From: Phycisphaeraceae bacterium
GTDB taxonomy: Bacteria; Planctomycetota; Phycisphaerae; Phycisphaerales; UBA1924
Reading direction: 5' to 3'
DNA: 14,085 bases
Assembly (NCBI GenBank): GCA_009827205.1
Contig: WUAK01000038.1
Span: 1 to 14,085, forward strand
The position numbers and the translations under genes were made by a program. The notes below the pieces were generated by a model. It was not told where the DNA came from. It was given only the letters and a program-made list of their open reading frames with translations, and ran no database searches. Numbering within the stretch: position 1 is the first letter of the stretch; each line of letters begins with the position of its first letter. Shown one piece after another: positions 7,049-14,085 of this stretch.

Positions 7049-8476
7049 ATGCGATCTACTGTAACATTCTTGGTATTCTCGGCTGCCCTTCACGCCTCCG
7101 GGCAAGTTGAAGTATCCGAAGACGGTCACCTGACAGCCACACCTGAGATGTACGCCCACTCATCGCCTGCTACAACAGCACGAGGTGCATCCGTTCCTTT
7201 CGGTGCCGAGCCAGACTGGATGAACACGATCCGCCGACAAGTCGGCGCACTCGAAATCGCTGATCTCAATGGAGACGGTAACAACGATCTCGCAGTCGGA
7301 TGCTACATCTCCAACAGCTTCCCGCCTTACGACGACTGGCACAACCTCGTCTACTTCAACACTGGTACTGGCCTTGAAACGAACGCATCGTGGATCTCAG
7401 ACGAGCAGGTTCACACAACCGACCTCAAGATTGGCGATATCAACAAGGATGGGTTTTTAGACATATTCAGCTCCAACGGGGGCAGTTCCTTCAGCGACAG
7501 CTACATCTACTTCGGGACCGCGTCAGGTCCAGCAACCAGCGCTGGCTGGGTGGCCAACGAGCCGGTCGCGACGTTTAGCCTGGGGGTCGCGTTATTCGAC
7601 GTTGATAATGACGACGATCTGGACGTTATCACAACGAATCAAGGTATCAACCCGAACCCGTTCCGCCGAACGTACATGTTTATCAACGACAACGGGAATC
7701 TCCCGAACACTCCCTCTTGGGAGAGCGATGACGAGTCCATCCAGAACACGGTTTCTGTAGGCGACTACGACGGCGACACATTCGATGATGTGCTCCTGAC
7801 CAAGTGGGCGAACTTCGAGACAGCGCTCCATCGAAACAATGCTGGCACCCTTGATACCTCACCAACATGGACTACTGGGAGCGTCACAACCGATCGAGGC
7901 TCGGCAGCCGCGGACTTTGATGGTGATACCAAGACTGACTTCGTTGTCGGCCGCTCGGGAACAAGCAACCCATCAAGCAAGTACCGAAACACATCGGCCG
8001 ACGCAACTCCCATCCTCACAGAGGACTGGGTGAGCGGAGCACCGTTCATCGGCGTGCAGGATCTTCGCGCTGTTGATGTGGACGACGACGGGGATATCGA
8101 CATAGGAGAAGTCCATTTCTCAGACGGGCGCGCACACATCTACCTGAACCAGAACGGCACCGTCCCGACTACACCTTCCTGGACTTACGACGCAGACAAT
8201 GTTGGTACGGCTATCGCGTTCGGAGATCTCAACGGCGACGACATCACAGATGTAGCAATCGGATACTCAGGTGAGCCGTGTGTTCGTGTTTTCTACGGCA
8301 TAGCTCCGCCATGTGTCGCCGACACCAACGGAGACGGGATGCTCACCCCAGCCGACTTCACCGCCTGGATCGATGCGTTCAACAACAACCTACCCACGTG
8401 CGACCAGAACGGTGACGGTTCGTGTACCCCCACTGACTTCACGGCATGGATTGACAACTTCAATGCCGGCTGCTGA
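7049..8476 (+). CDS. Secreted FG-GAP/VCBS repeat protein with GC-type dockerin-like tail
   Basis: This 475-residue exported protein has a signal peptide (hydrophobic 5-15, likely cut near HASG-Q). Seven calcium-binding repeats of the FG-GAP/VCBS type begin at about 71, 129, 183, 238, 288, 341 and 391, for example ADLNGDGNNDLAVG and ADFDGDTKTDFVVG. They should form a seven-bladed beta-propeller. Most blades also carry a tryptophan motif such as TPSWESDD. The C-terminus has two EF-hand-like units, DTNGDGMLTPADFTAWI (425-441) and DQNGDGSCTPTDFTAWI (452-468), ending in GC. This tail is typical of secreted proteins of Phycisphaerae-type planctomycetes and may anchor them to the surface. The frame is open from 6812, but the ATG at 7049 is chosen because AAGAGG lies six bases upstream and the signal peptide starts there. 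The ligand is unknown. Confidence 0.88.
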   Translation: MRSTVTFLVFSAALHASGQVEVSEDGHLTATPEMYAHSSPATTARGASVPFGAEPDWMNTIRRQVGALEIADLNGDGNNDLAVGCYISNSFPPYDDWHNLVYFNTGTGLETNASWISDEQVHTTDLKIGDINKDGFLDIFSSNGGSSFSDSYIYFGTASGPATSAGWVANEPVATFSLGVALFDVDNDDDLDVITTNQGINPNPFRRTYMFINDNGNLPNTPSWESDDESIQNTVSVGDYDGDTFDDVLLTKWANFETALHRNNAGTLDTSPTWTTGSVTTDRGSAAADFDGDTKTDFVVGRSGTSNPSSKYRNTSADATPILTEDWVSGAPFIGVQDLRAVDVDDDGDIDIGEVHFSDGRAHIYLNQNGTVPTTPSWTYDADNVGTAIAFGDLNGDDITDVAIGYSGEPCVRVFYGIAPPCVADTNGDGMLTPADFTAWIDAFNNNLPTCDQNGDGSCTPTDFTAWIDNFNAGC

Positions 8477-8479
8477 GCG

Positions 8480-9940
8480 TCACAGAATCGGCGAGAAGAG
8501 CTGGGCCGCGTTCTCAGCAAAGCGGCGAAGAGAACTGCGCCTGACCCAGTCTGTATCACCCAGCCGTGTGCTATTGGATACGTACTCTTTCTGCACATCA
8601 ATCAGTGATCGAACAGCCTCTTTGCCGTGGAGAACCATGCTCAATTCGTAGTTGAGCCAGAAACTCCTTCTATCGATATTGACAGTCCCGATGACGGCGA
8701 CATCTTCATCAACCGTAACCGTCTTTGCGTGCAGTAGGCCCGCGTCATAAAGGCATACCTTGACACCAACATCTAATAGATCATCGTAGTACGCATGACT
8801 CGCATACCGAACGATGAGGCCGTTCACCTTTGAGGGTACGACGACTGTCGTATCCACTCCTCGCAACGCGGCTGCAATGAGCCCGGTCGTAAACGACTCG
8901 TCTGGCACAAAGTACGGAGTTGTAAGAATAAGCCGTTCTTTCGCACCATGCACGGCGGCGCTGAGCATGTGGAACAGTGTTGACTGAGATTGTCCAGGCC
9001 CGGACGGTACGATCTGGACAACCTGCTCAGCAACGCGTTTGATTGATGCCGGATCCAAATCCGGGTGCTCATGCTTACTTACCTCCATATTCCAATCGAT
9101 CTCAAAGACCTCATCTAACAGCGCCGCGGAAGGCCCTTCTACACGAGCTGTCAGATCAACCCACGCGCCGAATCCCTCGTTCTTCTTGAAATGCTGCGGA
9201 TCCGCCATGTTCAGACTGCCCGTGTATGCGACTTTCTTATCGATAACCGCGAGCTTCCGGTGGTTGCGTATATCGACCCTGTGCAGCGATCCACGGAGAA
9301 AGTTCACGGGTAGTGAAGCTCGAATCTCGACACCGGCTTCGCGCATACGAGCCGCCCATTCCGATTTGAGCAGGTTCTTTCCTGCCACAGCATCCACCAT
9401 CACTCGGCACTGAACACCTCTTTGTTCAGCGCGAATCAATGCATCTGTGATCTCGAGCACGCGTCCGGCGGGATACCAAATGTAATACAGAAGATCACAC
9501 GACTCCTGAGCGCTTTCTATATCTTGCTTCAGAGCATCGAAACTCTCGGCTGCTGTCCCGATGATCCGAACCCGGTTACCCTCCATCGCCGGGCTCATCC
9601 CGCCCTGAATACCGAGTTGTGCAATTGCCTCAGCTGCCGGGTGTTCAAACGCCGTGCTCACGCCAAATCTCTGTCGCATGAGTTCGAGCGGCTTGCGGAG
9701 ATCCTCAGCCACTTGTGCATTTCTCTTGCTGCGCCTTCCGCTCAGCCAGGTCTCGCCTACGAGGACATAGACGAAACCACCAAGCAAGGGAAATGGAACG
9801 ACGAGCAGTAGCCAGGCGACCGTGACGCCTGTGGGCCTGCGCTTCGACAAAACTCGGACCGTCACAATCGCAACAACGCCTACGTGCAATGCGATAGATG
9901 CAAACGCGGCAAAGGCGGTCCAGGACAACCAGTTTCCCAT
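8480..9940 (-). CDS. cls: Cardiolipin synthase-type phospholipase D
   Basis: This 486-residue membrane enzyme of the bacterial cardiolipin synthase family joins two phosphatidylglycerol molecules into cardiolipin. Two N-terminal hydrophobic helices (about 8-30 and 40-62) anchor it. Both catalytic HKD motifs are intact: H227-R-K229 with D234, and H404-A-K406 with D411. Each is followed by the family pattern (YTGSLNMAD and IGTVNIDRRSFWLNYE). The length is normal for the family. The ATG at 9940 is only 25 bases from the start of the divergent metallo-beta-lactamase-fold gene. The stop is three bases from that of the convergent FG-GAP gene. No clear ribosome site is seen. Confidence 0.92.
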   Translation of the reverse strand: MGNWLSWTAFAAFASIALHVGVVAIVTVRVLSKRRPTGVTVAWLLLVVPFPLLGGFVYVLVGETWLSGRRSKRNAQVAEDLRKPLELMRQRFGVSTAFEHPAAEAIAQLGIQGGMSPAMEGNRVRIIGTAAESFDALKQDIESAQESCDLLYYIWYPAGRVLEITDALIRAEQRGVQCRVMVDAVAGKNLLKSEWAARMREAGVEIRASLPVNFLRGSLHRVDIRNHRKLAVIDKKVAYTGSLNMADPQHFKKNEGFGAWVDLTARVEGPSAALLDEVFEIDWNMEVSKHEHPDLDPASIKRVAEQVVQIVPSGPGQSQSTLFHMLSAAVHGAKERLILTTPYFVPDESFTTGLIAAALRGVDTTVVVPSKVNGLIVRYASHAYYDDLLDVGVKVCLYDAGLLHAKTVTVDEDVAVIGTVNIDRRSFWLNYELSMVLHGKEAVRSLIDVQKEYVSNSTRLGDTDWVRRSSLRRFAENAAQLFSPIL

Positions 9941-9965
9941 GCAGCTCAGTCTACAATTGATACAG

Positions 9966-10904
9966 ATGAAGCGTGAAACCGGCCATCACGAGCAAACCGA
10001 CGGACGGCGGTACAGTCGGGCCCGCGCTGCAGTCCGCTCTGCGTTGCGTCGCTATCCACAAGAGCTGCTCGCGTCCCTTAGAAGCACACGCTCAGCTGCA
10101 GGACCCCCCTTCCGCGATATCCTAGATGAACTCTCACGAGAGGGCCTTGCACTCAGTTGGCTGGGGCACGCCTCAGTCATTATCGATACGGATGGCCTGA
10201 GCTTTCTAGTTGATCCTGTACTCTCGGAGAGAATCGGGCCGACGGTAGGCACGAAGACTGTTGGCCTCGGAAGGCTTGTACCCACACCTGTTTCAGCCGA
10301 GTCTATCAGAGGCGTTGATGCGATCCTGATCACACACGCGCACTTTGATCATCTCGACAGACCAACTCTCAAGGCACTCGCAGACCCTGGGACAACCGTG
10401 TTTGTTCCTCCAAGATGCAAGCGGCTCATACCAGATGGGTTCGGAAGCGTTGTCGAACTAGAACCTGGAAAGAAGATCTTGTTCAGGAACGCGTCAATTG
10501 AGACTACATCACCCAAGCATTGGGGCGCGAGGACAATTCTTGACCGCCGGCGAGGCTCGTGCGCGTACACGGTCCGTCACAACGGTTACAGCGTGTTCTT
10601 CGCCGGAGATACGGCCATGACGCATTCCTTTCAGTTGATACGCGATATCGACCTCGCAGTCTTCGGCATCGGCGCATACGACCCGTGGGAGCACATGCAC
10701 GCGACTCCCGAGCAGGTATGGAAGATGTTCATCGGAATGGGCGCACAGTATCTACTCCCCGTGCACCACTCCACTTTTGAATTGTCTGAAGAACCCATGG
10801 ATGAGCCAATGACTCGACTTTTAAATGCGTGCGGCGATGAAGCAAGCCGAGTGATCCGGGGTCAACCTGGAACAGTTGAAGTGCTTCAGCATGGAACCGA
10901 GTGA
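9966..10904 (+). CDS. NAPE-PLD-like metallo-beta-lactamase-fold hydrolase
   Basis: This 312-residue protein has a metallo-beta-lactamase fold. The metal motif is complete: H124-A-H126-F-D128-H129, then H185 (PSKHWGAR), D215 (AGDT) and H267/H268 (PVHHSTFELS). The pattern WLGHAS followed by LVDPVLSER, AYDPWEHMHATPEQ and the EEPMDEP ending resembles the N-acylphosphatidylethanolamine-hydrolysing phospholipase D and UlaG-like group. A phosphodiester, possibly lipid, substrate is inferred. The basic N-terminal 55 residues are outside the fold. The frame is open from 9822, overlapping the cardiolipin synthase gene. The ATG at 9966 avoids that overlap, but neither it nor the ATG at 9939 has a ribosome site, so the start is uncertain. 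Confidence 0.82.
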   Translation: MKRETGHHEQTDGRRYSRARAAVRSALRRYPQELLASLRSTRSAAGPPFRDILDELSREGLALSWLGHASVIIDTDGLSFLVDPVLSERIGPTVGTKTVGLGRLVPTPVSAESIRGVDAILITHAHFDHLDRPTLKALADPGTTVFVPPRCKRLIPDGFGSVVELEPGKKILFRNASIETTSPKHWGARTILDRRRGSCAYTVRHNGYSVFFAGDTAMTHSFQLIRDIDLAVFGIGAYDPWEHMHATPEQVWKMFIGMGAQYLLPVHHSTFELSEEPMDEPMTRLLNACGDEASRVIRGQPGTVEVLQHGTE

Positions 10905-10963
10905 GAGCTTTACTATAGAGTGGCATGCGCGTATTCGAAATACGACCGGCGGTGAGATATTTT

Positions 10964-11860
10964 TTAGTGTCTAAGCAGGCTCAGAATGATGCTCACAACA
11001 GAGCCCGCATAGCCTCGCCCAAACAGATTCAGATGATTCAACATGTGATAGAGTTGGTAGACGGATATCCGAGACTTTATGCTGCCGGTTTCCTCAGAAA
11101 CCGAGAAGTAACTGTCAAAGCACGCTTCAGGGAATCCTCCAAAGAGCTCCATCATCGCAATATCAGCGATCGGATCGCCGTAATAGACAGCCGGATCTAT
11201 GAGAGCTATCACCCCTTTATCCTCGACTTGTGTTTGTAATGCGTTTCCTGCCCAGAGATCGCCATGAAGCAACGAAGCCGGGGGATGTCTCGGGATGAAA
11301 TCTGCGAGACGAGCGATTACCATACTGACCAGTTCGCTTTCATCATCGCGCAGAAGCCCAGACTCTTGGGCCAAGCCGAGTTGAAACCCCAGTCTGTGCT
11401 CCTGATTGAATGAGACCCAATCATCGGACCATGTGTTCTGCTGAAGTGATGCTCCGATGAAGTTGTCCTCTGCCCAGCCGTATCGATTTTCAGCGGTAGC
11501 CGCATGGTGATTTGCTAGAGCAACTCCAAACTCTTCCCAACTACTCGGGAGTGTTCTCGAGTGAGTCTCTAGATACTGCATGAGTAACACCACACAGTTG
11601 TTAACCGTGTTCAAGGCGTGTGCGTAAGGGATAATGAGTTGGCCGGAAGCAGACAGCCCCGTTAATCCCAAATACTCTGATTCGAGTGGCGCAGCAGCGG
11701 ATAAATCGGCTACCTTCGCGACGAGTTCTGACTCTTCGGCTAGCTTGACTCGAAATATCTCCCTTTGGGCGTTACTTGACAGTACCCGAAACTCAGCACC
11801 GCTCACTGCGAATCCGTTCAACTCAAGTGCCTGCAAGATGGCAAATTGGGAAGATTCCAA
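10964..11860 (-). CDS. Fructosamine kinase family protein
   Basis: This 298-residue protein of the fructosamine/ketosamine-3-kinase family phosphorylates sugar adducts on protein or free amines so that they fall off. Visible features are the ATP lysine K49 (LVAK), E62 in LESEYLGL, the catalytic loop HGDLWAGN (199-206), metal-binding D222 in LIDPAVYYGDP, and the C-terminal LNHLNLFGRGYAGSV. The start must be the TTG at 11860: an in-frame stop lies four codons upstream and GAGGTGAG sits just before the TTG. The length is normal for the family. The gene appears somewhat less GC-rich than its neighbours, judged by eye. It stands alone, divergent from the FKBP gene. Confidence 0.9.
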   Translation of the reverse strand: MESSQFAILQALELNGFAVSGAEFRVLSSNAQREIFRVKLAEESELVAKVADLSAAAPLESEYLGLTGLSASGQLIIPYAHALNTVNNCVVLLMQYLETHSRTLPSSWEEFGVALANHHAATAENRYGWAEDNFIGASLQQNTWSDDWVSFNQEHRLGFQLGLAQESGLLRDDESELVSMVIARLADFIPRHPPASLLHGDLWAGNALQTQVEDKGVIALIDPAVYYGDPIADIAMMELFGGFPEACFDSYFSVSEETGSIKSRISVYQLYHMLNHLNLFGRGYAGSVVSIILSLLRH

Positions 11861-11896
11861 GTCTCACCTCAAGGAAGTAGCCCGAAGATAACAACC

Positions 11897-11972
11897 GCGC
11901 TGGGTAGACCTGGATACGCTACCCCAGAATCGCTCGGCTCGCAGCCCAGCGCTTTCTTGATATTCTCATAAT
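11897..11972 (+). promoter_or_regulatory. Structured divergent intergenic region upstream of the FKBP gene
   Basis: CTGGGTAG (11900-11907) can pair with CTACCCCAG (11919-11927, one bulged C). Overlapping bases GCGCTGGG (11897-11904) can pair instead with CCCAGCGC (11945-11952). The two pairings exclude each other. A CATAAT box (11967-11972) lies 33 bases before the FKBP ATG without a good -35. The role is unknown. Confidence 0.3.
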
Positions 11973-12005
11973 GGGCGGCAGGCTGGCCGCACCGGGAGGT
12001 ACTGC

Positions 12006-12740
12006 ATGGCTAAGGCAAGGACTGACATTCTGATCGCGGCGATCATCGGTGCCGTGTGCGGCGGAGCAGGGCTGAGCATGGTCGCCGCCTCACCAGCGAT
12101 TCAAGCGATCGAACCCGAGACGACGAGTTACGCAATCGGATACGACCTAGGTCTCACGACCGCTGAACGCCTGAAGCTCGATGCCGTGAAAGTTGAACCC
12201 GGCGCACTAGTACAGGGATTCGAAGATGCGATCACGGGTGCTGAACCCGCCTATGACGAGTCCGAACTTGATGCCAAACTTGCGGTACTCCACCGCGAAG
12301 TGACCTCACGAATCGCGAAGCAGTTGATGAACGACGATCCAGTGTTCCGAGCACTCACAGGCCGGAACGAGCAGGCGAGCAGAGACTTTATTGAAACGAT
12401 CGCCTCAAAGGATGATTCTGTGAGGCTGCCAGGCGGGGTGGTGTACCAGGTGAAGTCGGAAGGCTCGGGCGATACTCCAGCACTCACCGATGTGGTCACA
12501 ATCTCATTCCGAGCAAGACTGCGTGACGGAACACTCGTGGGCGATGAACAAGAGATCGAGATGAGACTCGACGGCATGATTGTGGGCGCACAAGAAGCTA
12601 TTTCAGAGATGAGTGTCGGATCACGATGGATTGTCGCAATCCCGCCTGAAAAAGCATTCGGCCTCGGGGGCCGAGATCCCGACATCGGCCCGAACGAGGC
12701 GATTCTCGCCGATGTTGAACTGCTCGGGATTCAGAAGTGA
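12006..12740 (+). CDS. Exported FKBP-type peptidyl-prolyl isomerase (FkpA/Mip-like)
   Basis: This 244-residue exported protein has a hydrophobic N-terminal segment (8-28) that acts as a signal peptide or anchor. Residues about 40-135 match the helical FkpA/Mip dimerization domain (SYAIGYDLGL, then VEPGALVQGFEDAITG). Residues about 157-242 are the FKBP domain (DVVTISFRARLRDGT, AFGLGGRDPDIGPNE, LADVELLGI). Usual FKBP active-site residues look altered: the tryptophan of the VIPGW motif is alanine in MIVGAQEA, and the tyrosines of HYTG and AYG are phenylalanine. It may act mainly as a chaperone. GGGAGGT five bases before the ATG fixes the start. Its stop overlaps the next gene's GTG. Confidence 0.85.
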   Translation: MAKARTDILIAAIIGAVCGGAGLSMVAASPAIQAIEPETTSYAIGYDLGLTTAERLKLDAVKVEPGALVQGFEDAITGAEPAYDESELDAKLAVLHREVTSRIAKQLMNDDPVFRALTGRNEQASRDFIETIASKDDSVRLPGGVVYQVKSEGSGDTPALTDVVTISFRARLRDGTLVGDEQEIEMRLDGMIVGAQEAISEMSVGSRWIVAIPPEKAFGLGGRDPDIGPNEAILADVELLGIQK

Positions 12741-13246
12741 CACGAACAGGCAATTTACTCATTATTGGTTTGTGCTGCGCTGTCACTGGAGCGTGCGCAG
12801 CTCAACACAAACTCGATTCGAACCTGTCGCAGAATTCACGCTATAACGTGGCAACCCCTAAACCGCGCCGTCAACCTGATCTCTACACAGTAGATCGCTC
12901 TACCGGGACTATGAAATACAACAGGTCGGTAGCATTCAAAGATCCCTCATACTCGATCTACCAGCGCTACACCACTGATGTCTACTCCAACTTCATCCCG
13001 TATAACACCTCTTCCGGACGCGATCTCTCTAGGCACTCAGCTCGCCCACAACCTATACGAGCAACCCCTGGCTCGGCTCGCAGCCGCACACCAACGACAG
13101 TATCTGCTCTCAGTCGATCGAGCCGGGCATCACCCGCAGCCATCCCGAGTAGCGGCTTGTCTTCGGGACGGTACACTGTTGCGCGTCCGACGAGCAGGGC
13201 AGCATCTCATTCACTCAAAGCTCCGACTTACAGCGTCACACGCTAA
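12737..13246 (+). CDS. Basic Ser/Arg/Thr/Pro-rich secreted protein, unknown function
   Basis: This is a 169-residue protein I do not recognise. The GTG start overlaps the FKBP stop as GTGA, so it is probably translationally coupled. The N-terminus (NLLIIGLCCAVTGACAAQ) looks like a signal peptide. C20 could be lipidated, but TGAC is a poor lipobox. The middle is tyrosine-rich (DPSYSIYQRYTTDVYSNFIPY). From about residue 90 on it is low-complexity, rich in Ser, Arg, Thr and Pro with few acidic residues, hence strongly basic and probably disordered. Linkage to an exported FKBP suggests an envelope client or partner, but this is inference. Reality of the gene is supported by the overlap and signal peptide only. 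Confidence 0.6.
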   Translation: MTRTGNLLIIGLCCAVTGACAAQHKLDSNLSQNSRYNVATPKPRRQPDLYTVDRSTGTMKYNRSVAFKDPSYSIYQRYTTDVYSNFIPYNTSSGRDLSRHSARPQPIRATPGSARSRTPTTVSALSRSSRASPAAIPSSGLSSGRYTVARPTSRAASHSLKAPTYSVTR

Positions 13247-13265
13247 CAGCTCTGCTGATATGGGA

Positions 13266-13772
13266 TTATTTCACAACATAGACGCCTGTCGCGTTAACGG
13301 TGAACACACTCGCGTTCGGGCGAGGACCGACGGTCCCTTTGATGATGACCTCATCGAGTTCCTTGAGACTGCCATCACGAGGATCACCCGATGCAAGCCG
13401 GATGGTAGCCATATTTGCTGTCAGGTCTTCAGGTTTCTCACAGCAATAGTCCCAGGGCTTTGTGCATTTGTCGCCAGGTATCTCGCCGCAGTGAGGCAAC
13501 GCTAGATCCACGATCGTGAACACAGGACTTCCATCGCTGATTGTCTCTTTCCGGCCACCGATTCGCCCACGGACAACTATTGTCTGTCCTTCCGTTGCGC
13601 TTGACTTCACTTCAGATACGGAGACTGCACCTGTAGGCTCGGTCTCAAGTAACCAAGCGGCGTTCTGAACAGAGACCGAGGCACTCGAATCCGTGCTCTT
13701 GGATGACTGCTCTCCGCAGCCAGCAAGTGCAACAATTGATGAAAGTGCGATCGCAAGACTTGTGTGCTTCAT
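13266..13772 (-). CDS. Planctomycete-type lipoprotein of unknown function
   Basis: This is a 168-residue lipoprotein. The signal peptide ends in the lipobox LAGC with lipidated C19, followed by a Ser-rich linker. The globular part (about 50-168) has a beta-rich, OB-fold-like look: GQTIVVRGRIGGR, FTIVDLALPHC, LKELDEVIIKGTV, VNATGVYVVK. Four cysteines, C95, C103, C110 and C111 (the last two in PWDYCCEKPE), suggest disulfides or metal binding. I believe similar proteins are common in planctomycetes, but I know no function. The frame is open upstream to 13868. The ATG at 13772 is chosen because AAGGAAG lies about five bases before it and the signal peptide starts there. It begins 28 bases after the ABC permease stop, so both are likely in one operon. 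Confidence 0.82.
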   Translation of the reverse strand: MKHTSLAIALSSIVALAGCGEQSSKSTDSSASVSVQNAAWLLETEPTGAVSVSEVKSSATEGQTIVVRGRIGGRKETISDGSPVFTIVDLALPHCGEIPGDKCTKPWDYCCEKPEDLTANMATIRLASGDPRDGSLKELDEVIIKGTVGPRPNASVFTVNATGVYVVK

Positions 13773-13800
13773 GTGTACTTCCTTTACAAGGCTTAGTAAT

Positions 13801-14085
13801 TCAAATCGATCGAAGTGCTTCTGGAATCGGTAATCGCAAACAATGCGCCGCGGGCGGAAGTGCGCCAATCAAGCCCAGCGCAAGACCACCTAAGAAACCA
13901 GCGAGAACAACGGGCGCGTCAATTGTTAGTGCAAAGGCGCCCATAGAGAACCTGACCGCTATCCCATCGAGGAGAATGACGCCAACTACGGTCCCGATGA
14001 GTGCGCCGCATGCCGCGGTGAACACCGATTCCTCAACCAGATTCATCACAATGGCGTCACGCGTGTATCCCAGCGCCTGGAGCAT
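13801..14085 (-). CDS. FtsX/MacB-like ABC transporter permease, C-terminal part
   Basis: Only the last 94 or so residues are in the window; the gene runs past the right edge. The start LQALGYTRDAIVMNLVEES fits the cytoplasmic loop before the last two helices of FtsX/MacB-type permeases. Two or three hydrophobic helices follow, and the end PPAAHCLRLPIPEALRSI matches the usual family ending (PA.RA.R..PIEALR). Such permeases work with an ATPase and often an adaptor in lipoprotein or efflux transport. The lipoprotein gene directly downstream could be a partner. The ATG at the window edge is probably internal, not the true start. Confidence 0.8.
   Translation of the reverse strand: MLQALGYTRDAIVMNLVEESVFTAACGALIGTVVGVILLDGIAVRFSMGAFALTIDAPVVLAGFLGGLALGLIGALPPAAHCLRLPIPEALRSI

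Noticed and set aside
9822..9965. 48-residue extension of the metallo-beta-lactamase-fold protein
   Set aside because: It runs antisense into the cardiolipin synthase coding region and adds no recognisable domain.
10930..10965. Inverted repeat CGTATT/AATACG followed by a T-run after the metallo-enzyme gene
   Set aside because: The T-run is 14 bases beyond a short AT-rich stem with a three-base loop, so it is not convincing as an intrinsic terminator.
12978..13505. 175-codon plus-strand frame near the right end
   Set aside because: It overlaps the Ser/Arg-rich gene in another frame and runs antisense into the lipoprotein gene; no ribosome site or domain is seen.
1..14085. Defence system, prophage, transposon, CRISPR array or tRNA
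   Set aside because: No repeat arrays, integrase or transposase motifs, or tRNA-like folds were noticed on either strand; the genes present are metabolic, envelope or transport genes.

Overview
The window looks like chromosomal DNA from a planctomycete, probably of the Phycisphaerae lineage. The main clues are a secreted FG-GAP protein ending in paired EF-hand-like TPADFTAWI motifs and a terminal GC, a DUF2231 membrane protein fused to a planctomycete-type cytochrome c domain, and a lysine/arginine pathway built on the carrier protein LysW. No tRNA, rRNA, insertion sequence, phage gene or CRISPR array was seen.

Left part (1-4516). A minus-strand operon reads lysW - lysX - lysY - lysZ/lysK. 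LysW carries the growing amino acid on its C-terminal glutamate, LysX attaches the substrate, LysZ phosphorylates it, LysY reduces it, and LysK releases the product. Kinase and hydrolase are fused in one 649-residue protein. The aminotransferase (LysJ/ArgD type) is not in the window. The 347-base gap upstream of lysW is the most interesting part. It holds a 32-codon ORF with five AAA lysine codons, then a strong hairpin plus T-tract terminator ahead of lysW. An 11-base segment inside the small ORF is exactly complementary to the terminator's 5' arm and loop. I read this as a candidate lysine-responsive transcription attenuator.

Middle part (4517-9940). A voltage-gated K+ channel with a C-terminal zinc ribbon diverges from the lys operon. 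It converges on a DUF2231/cytochrome c membrane protein, which is followed by a rhodanese with a YgaP-like membrane tail. Divergent from the rhodanese is the secreted seven-repeat FG-GAP protein with a GC-type dockerin-like tail. It converges, with 3 bases between stop codons, on a cardiolipin synthase-type phospholipase D.

Right part (9966-14085). A NAPE-PLD-like metallo-beta-lactamase-fold enzyme diverges from the cardiolipin synthase with 25 bases between starts. Then come a fructosamine-kinase family protein (minus), an exported FKBP-type protein overlapping a basic Ser/Arg-rich secreted protein (plus), and, on the minus strand, the 3' end of an FtsX/MacB-like ABC permease followed by a planctomycete-type lipoprotein. 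These right-hand genes look like ordinary housekeeping or envelope functions. Only the amino acid operon forms an obvious multi-gene pathway.
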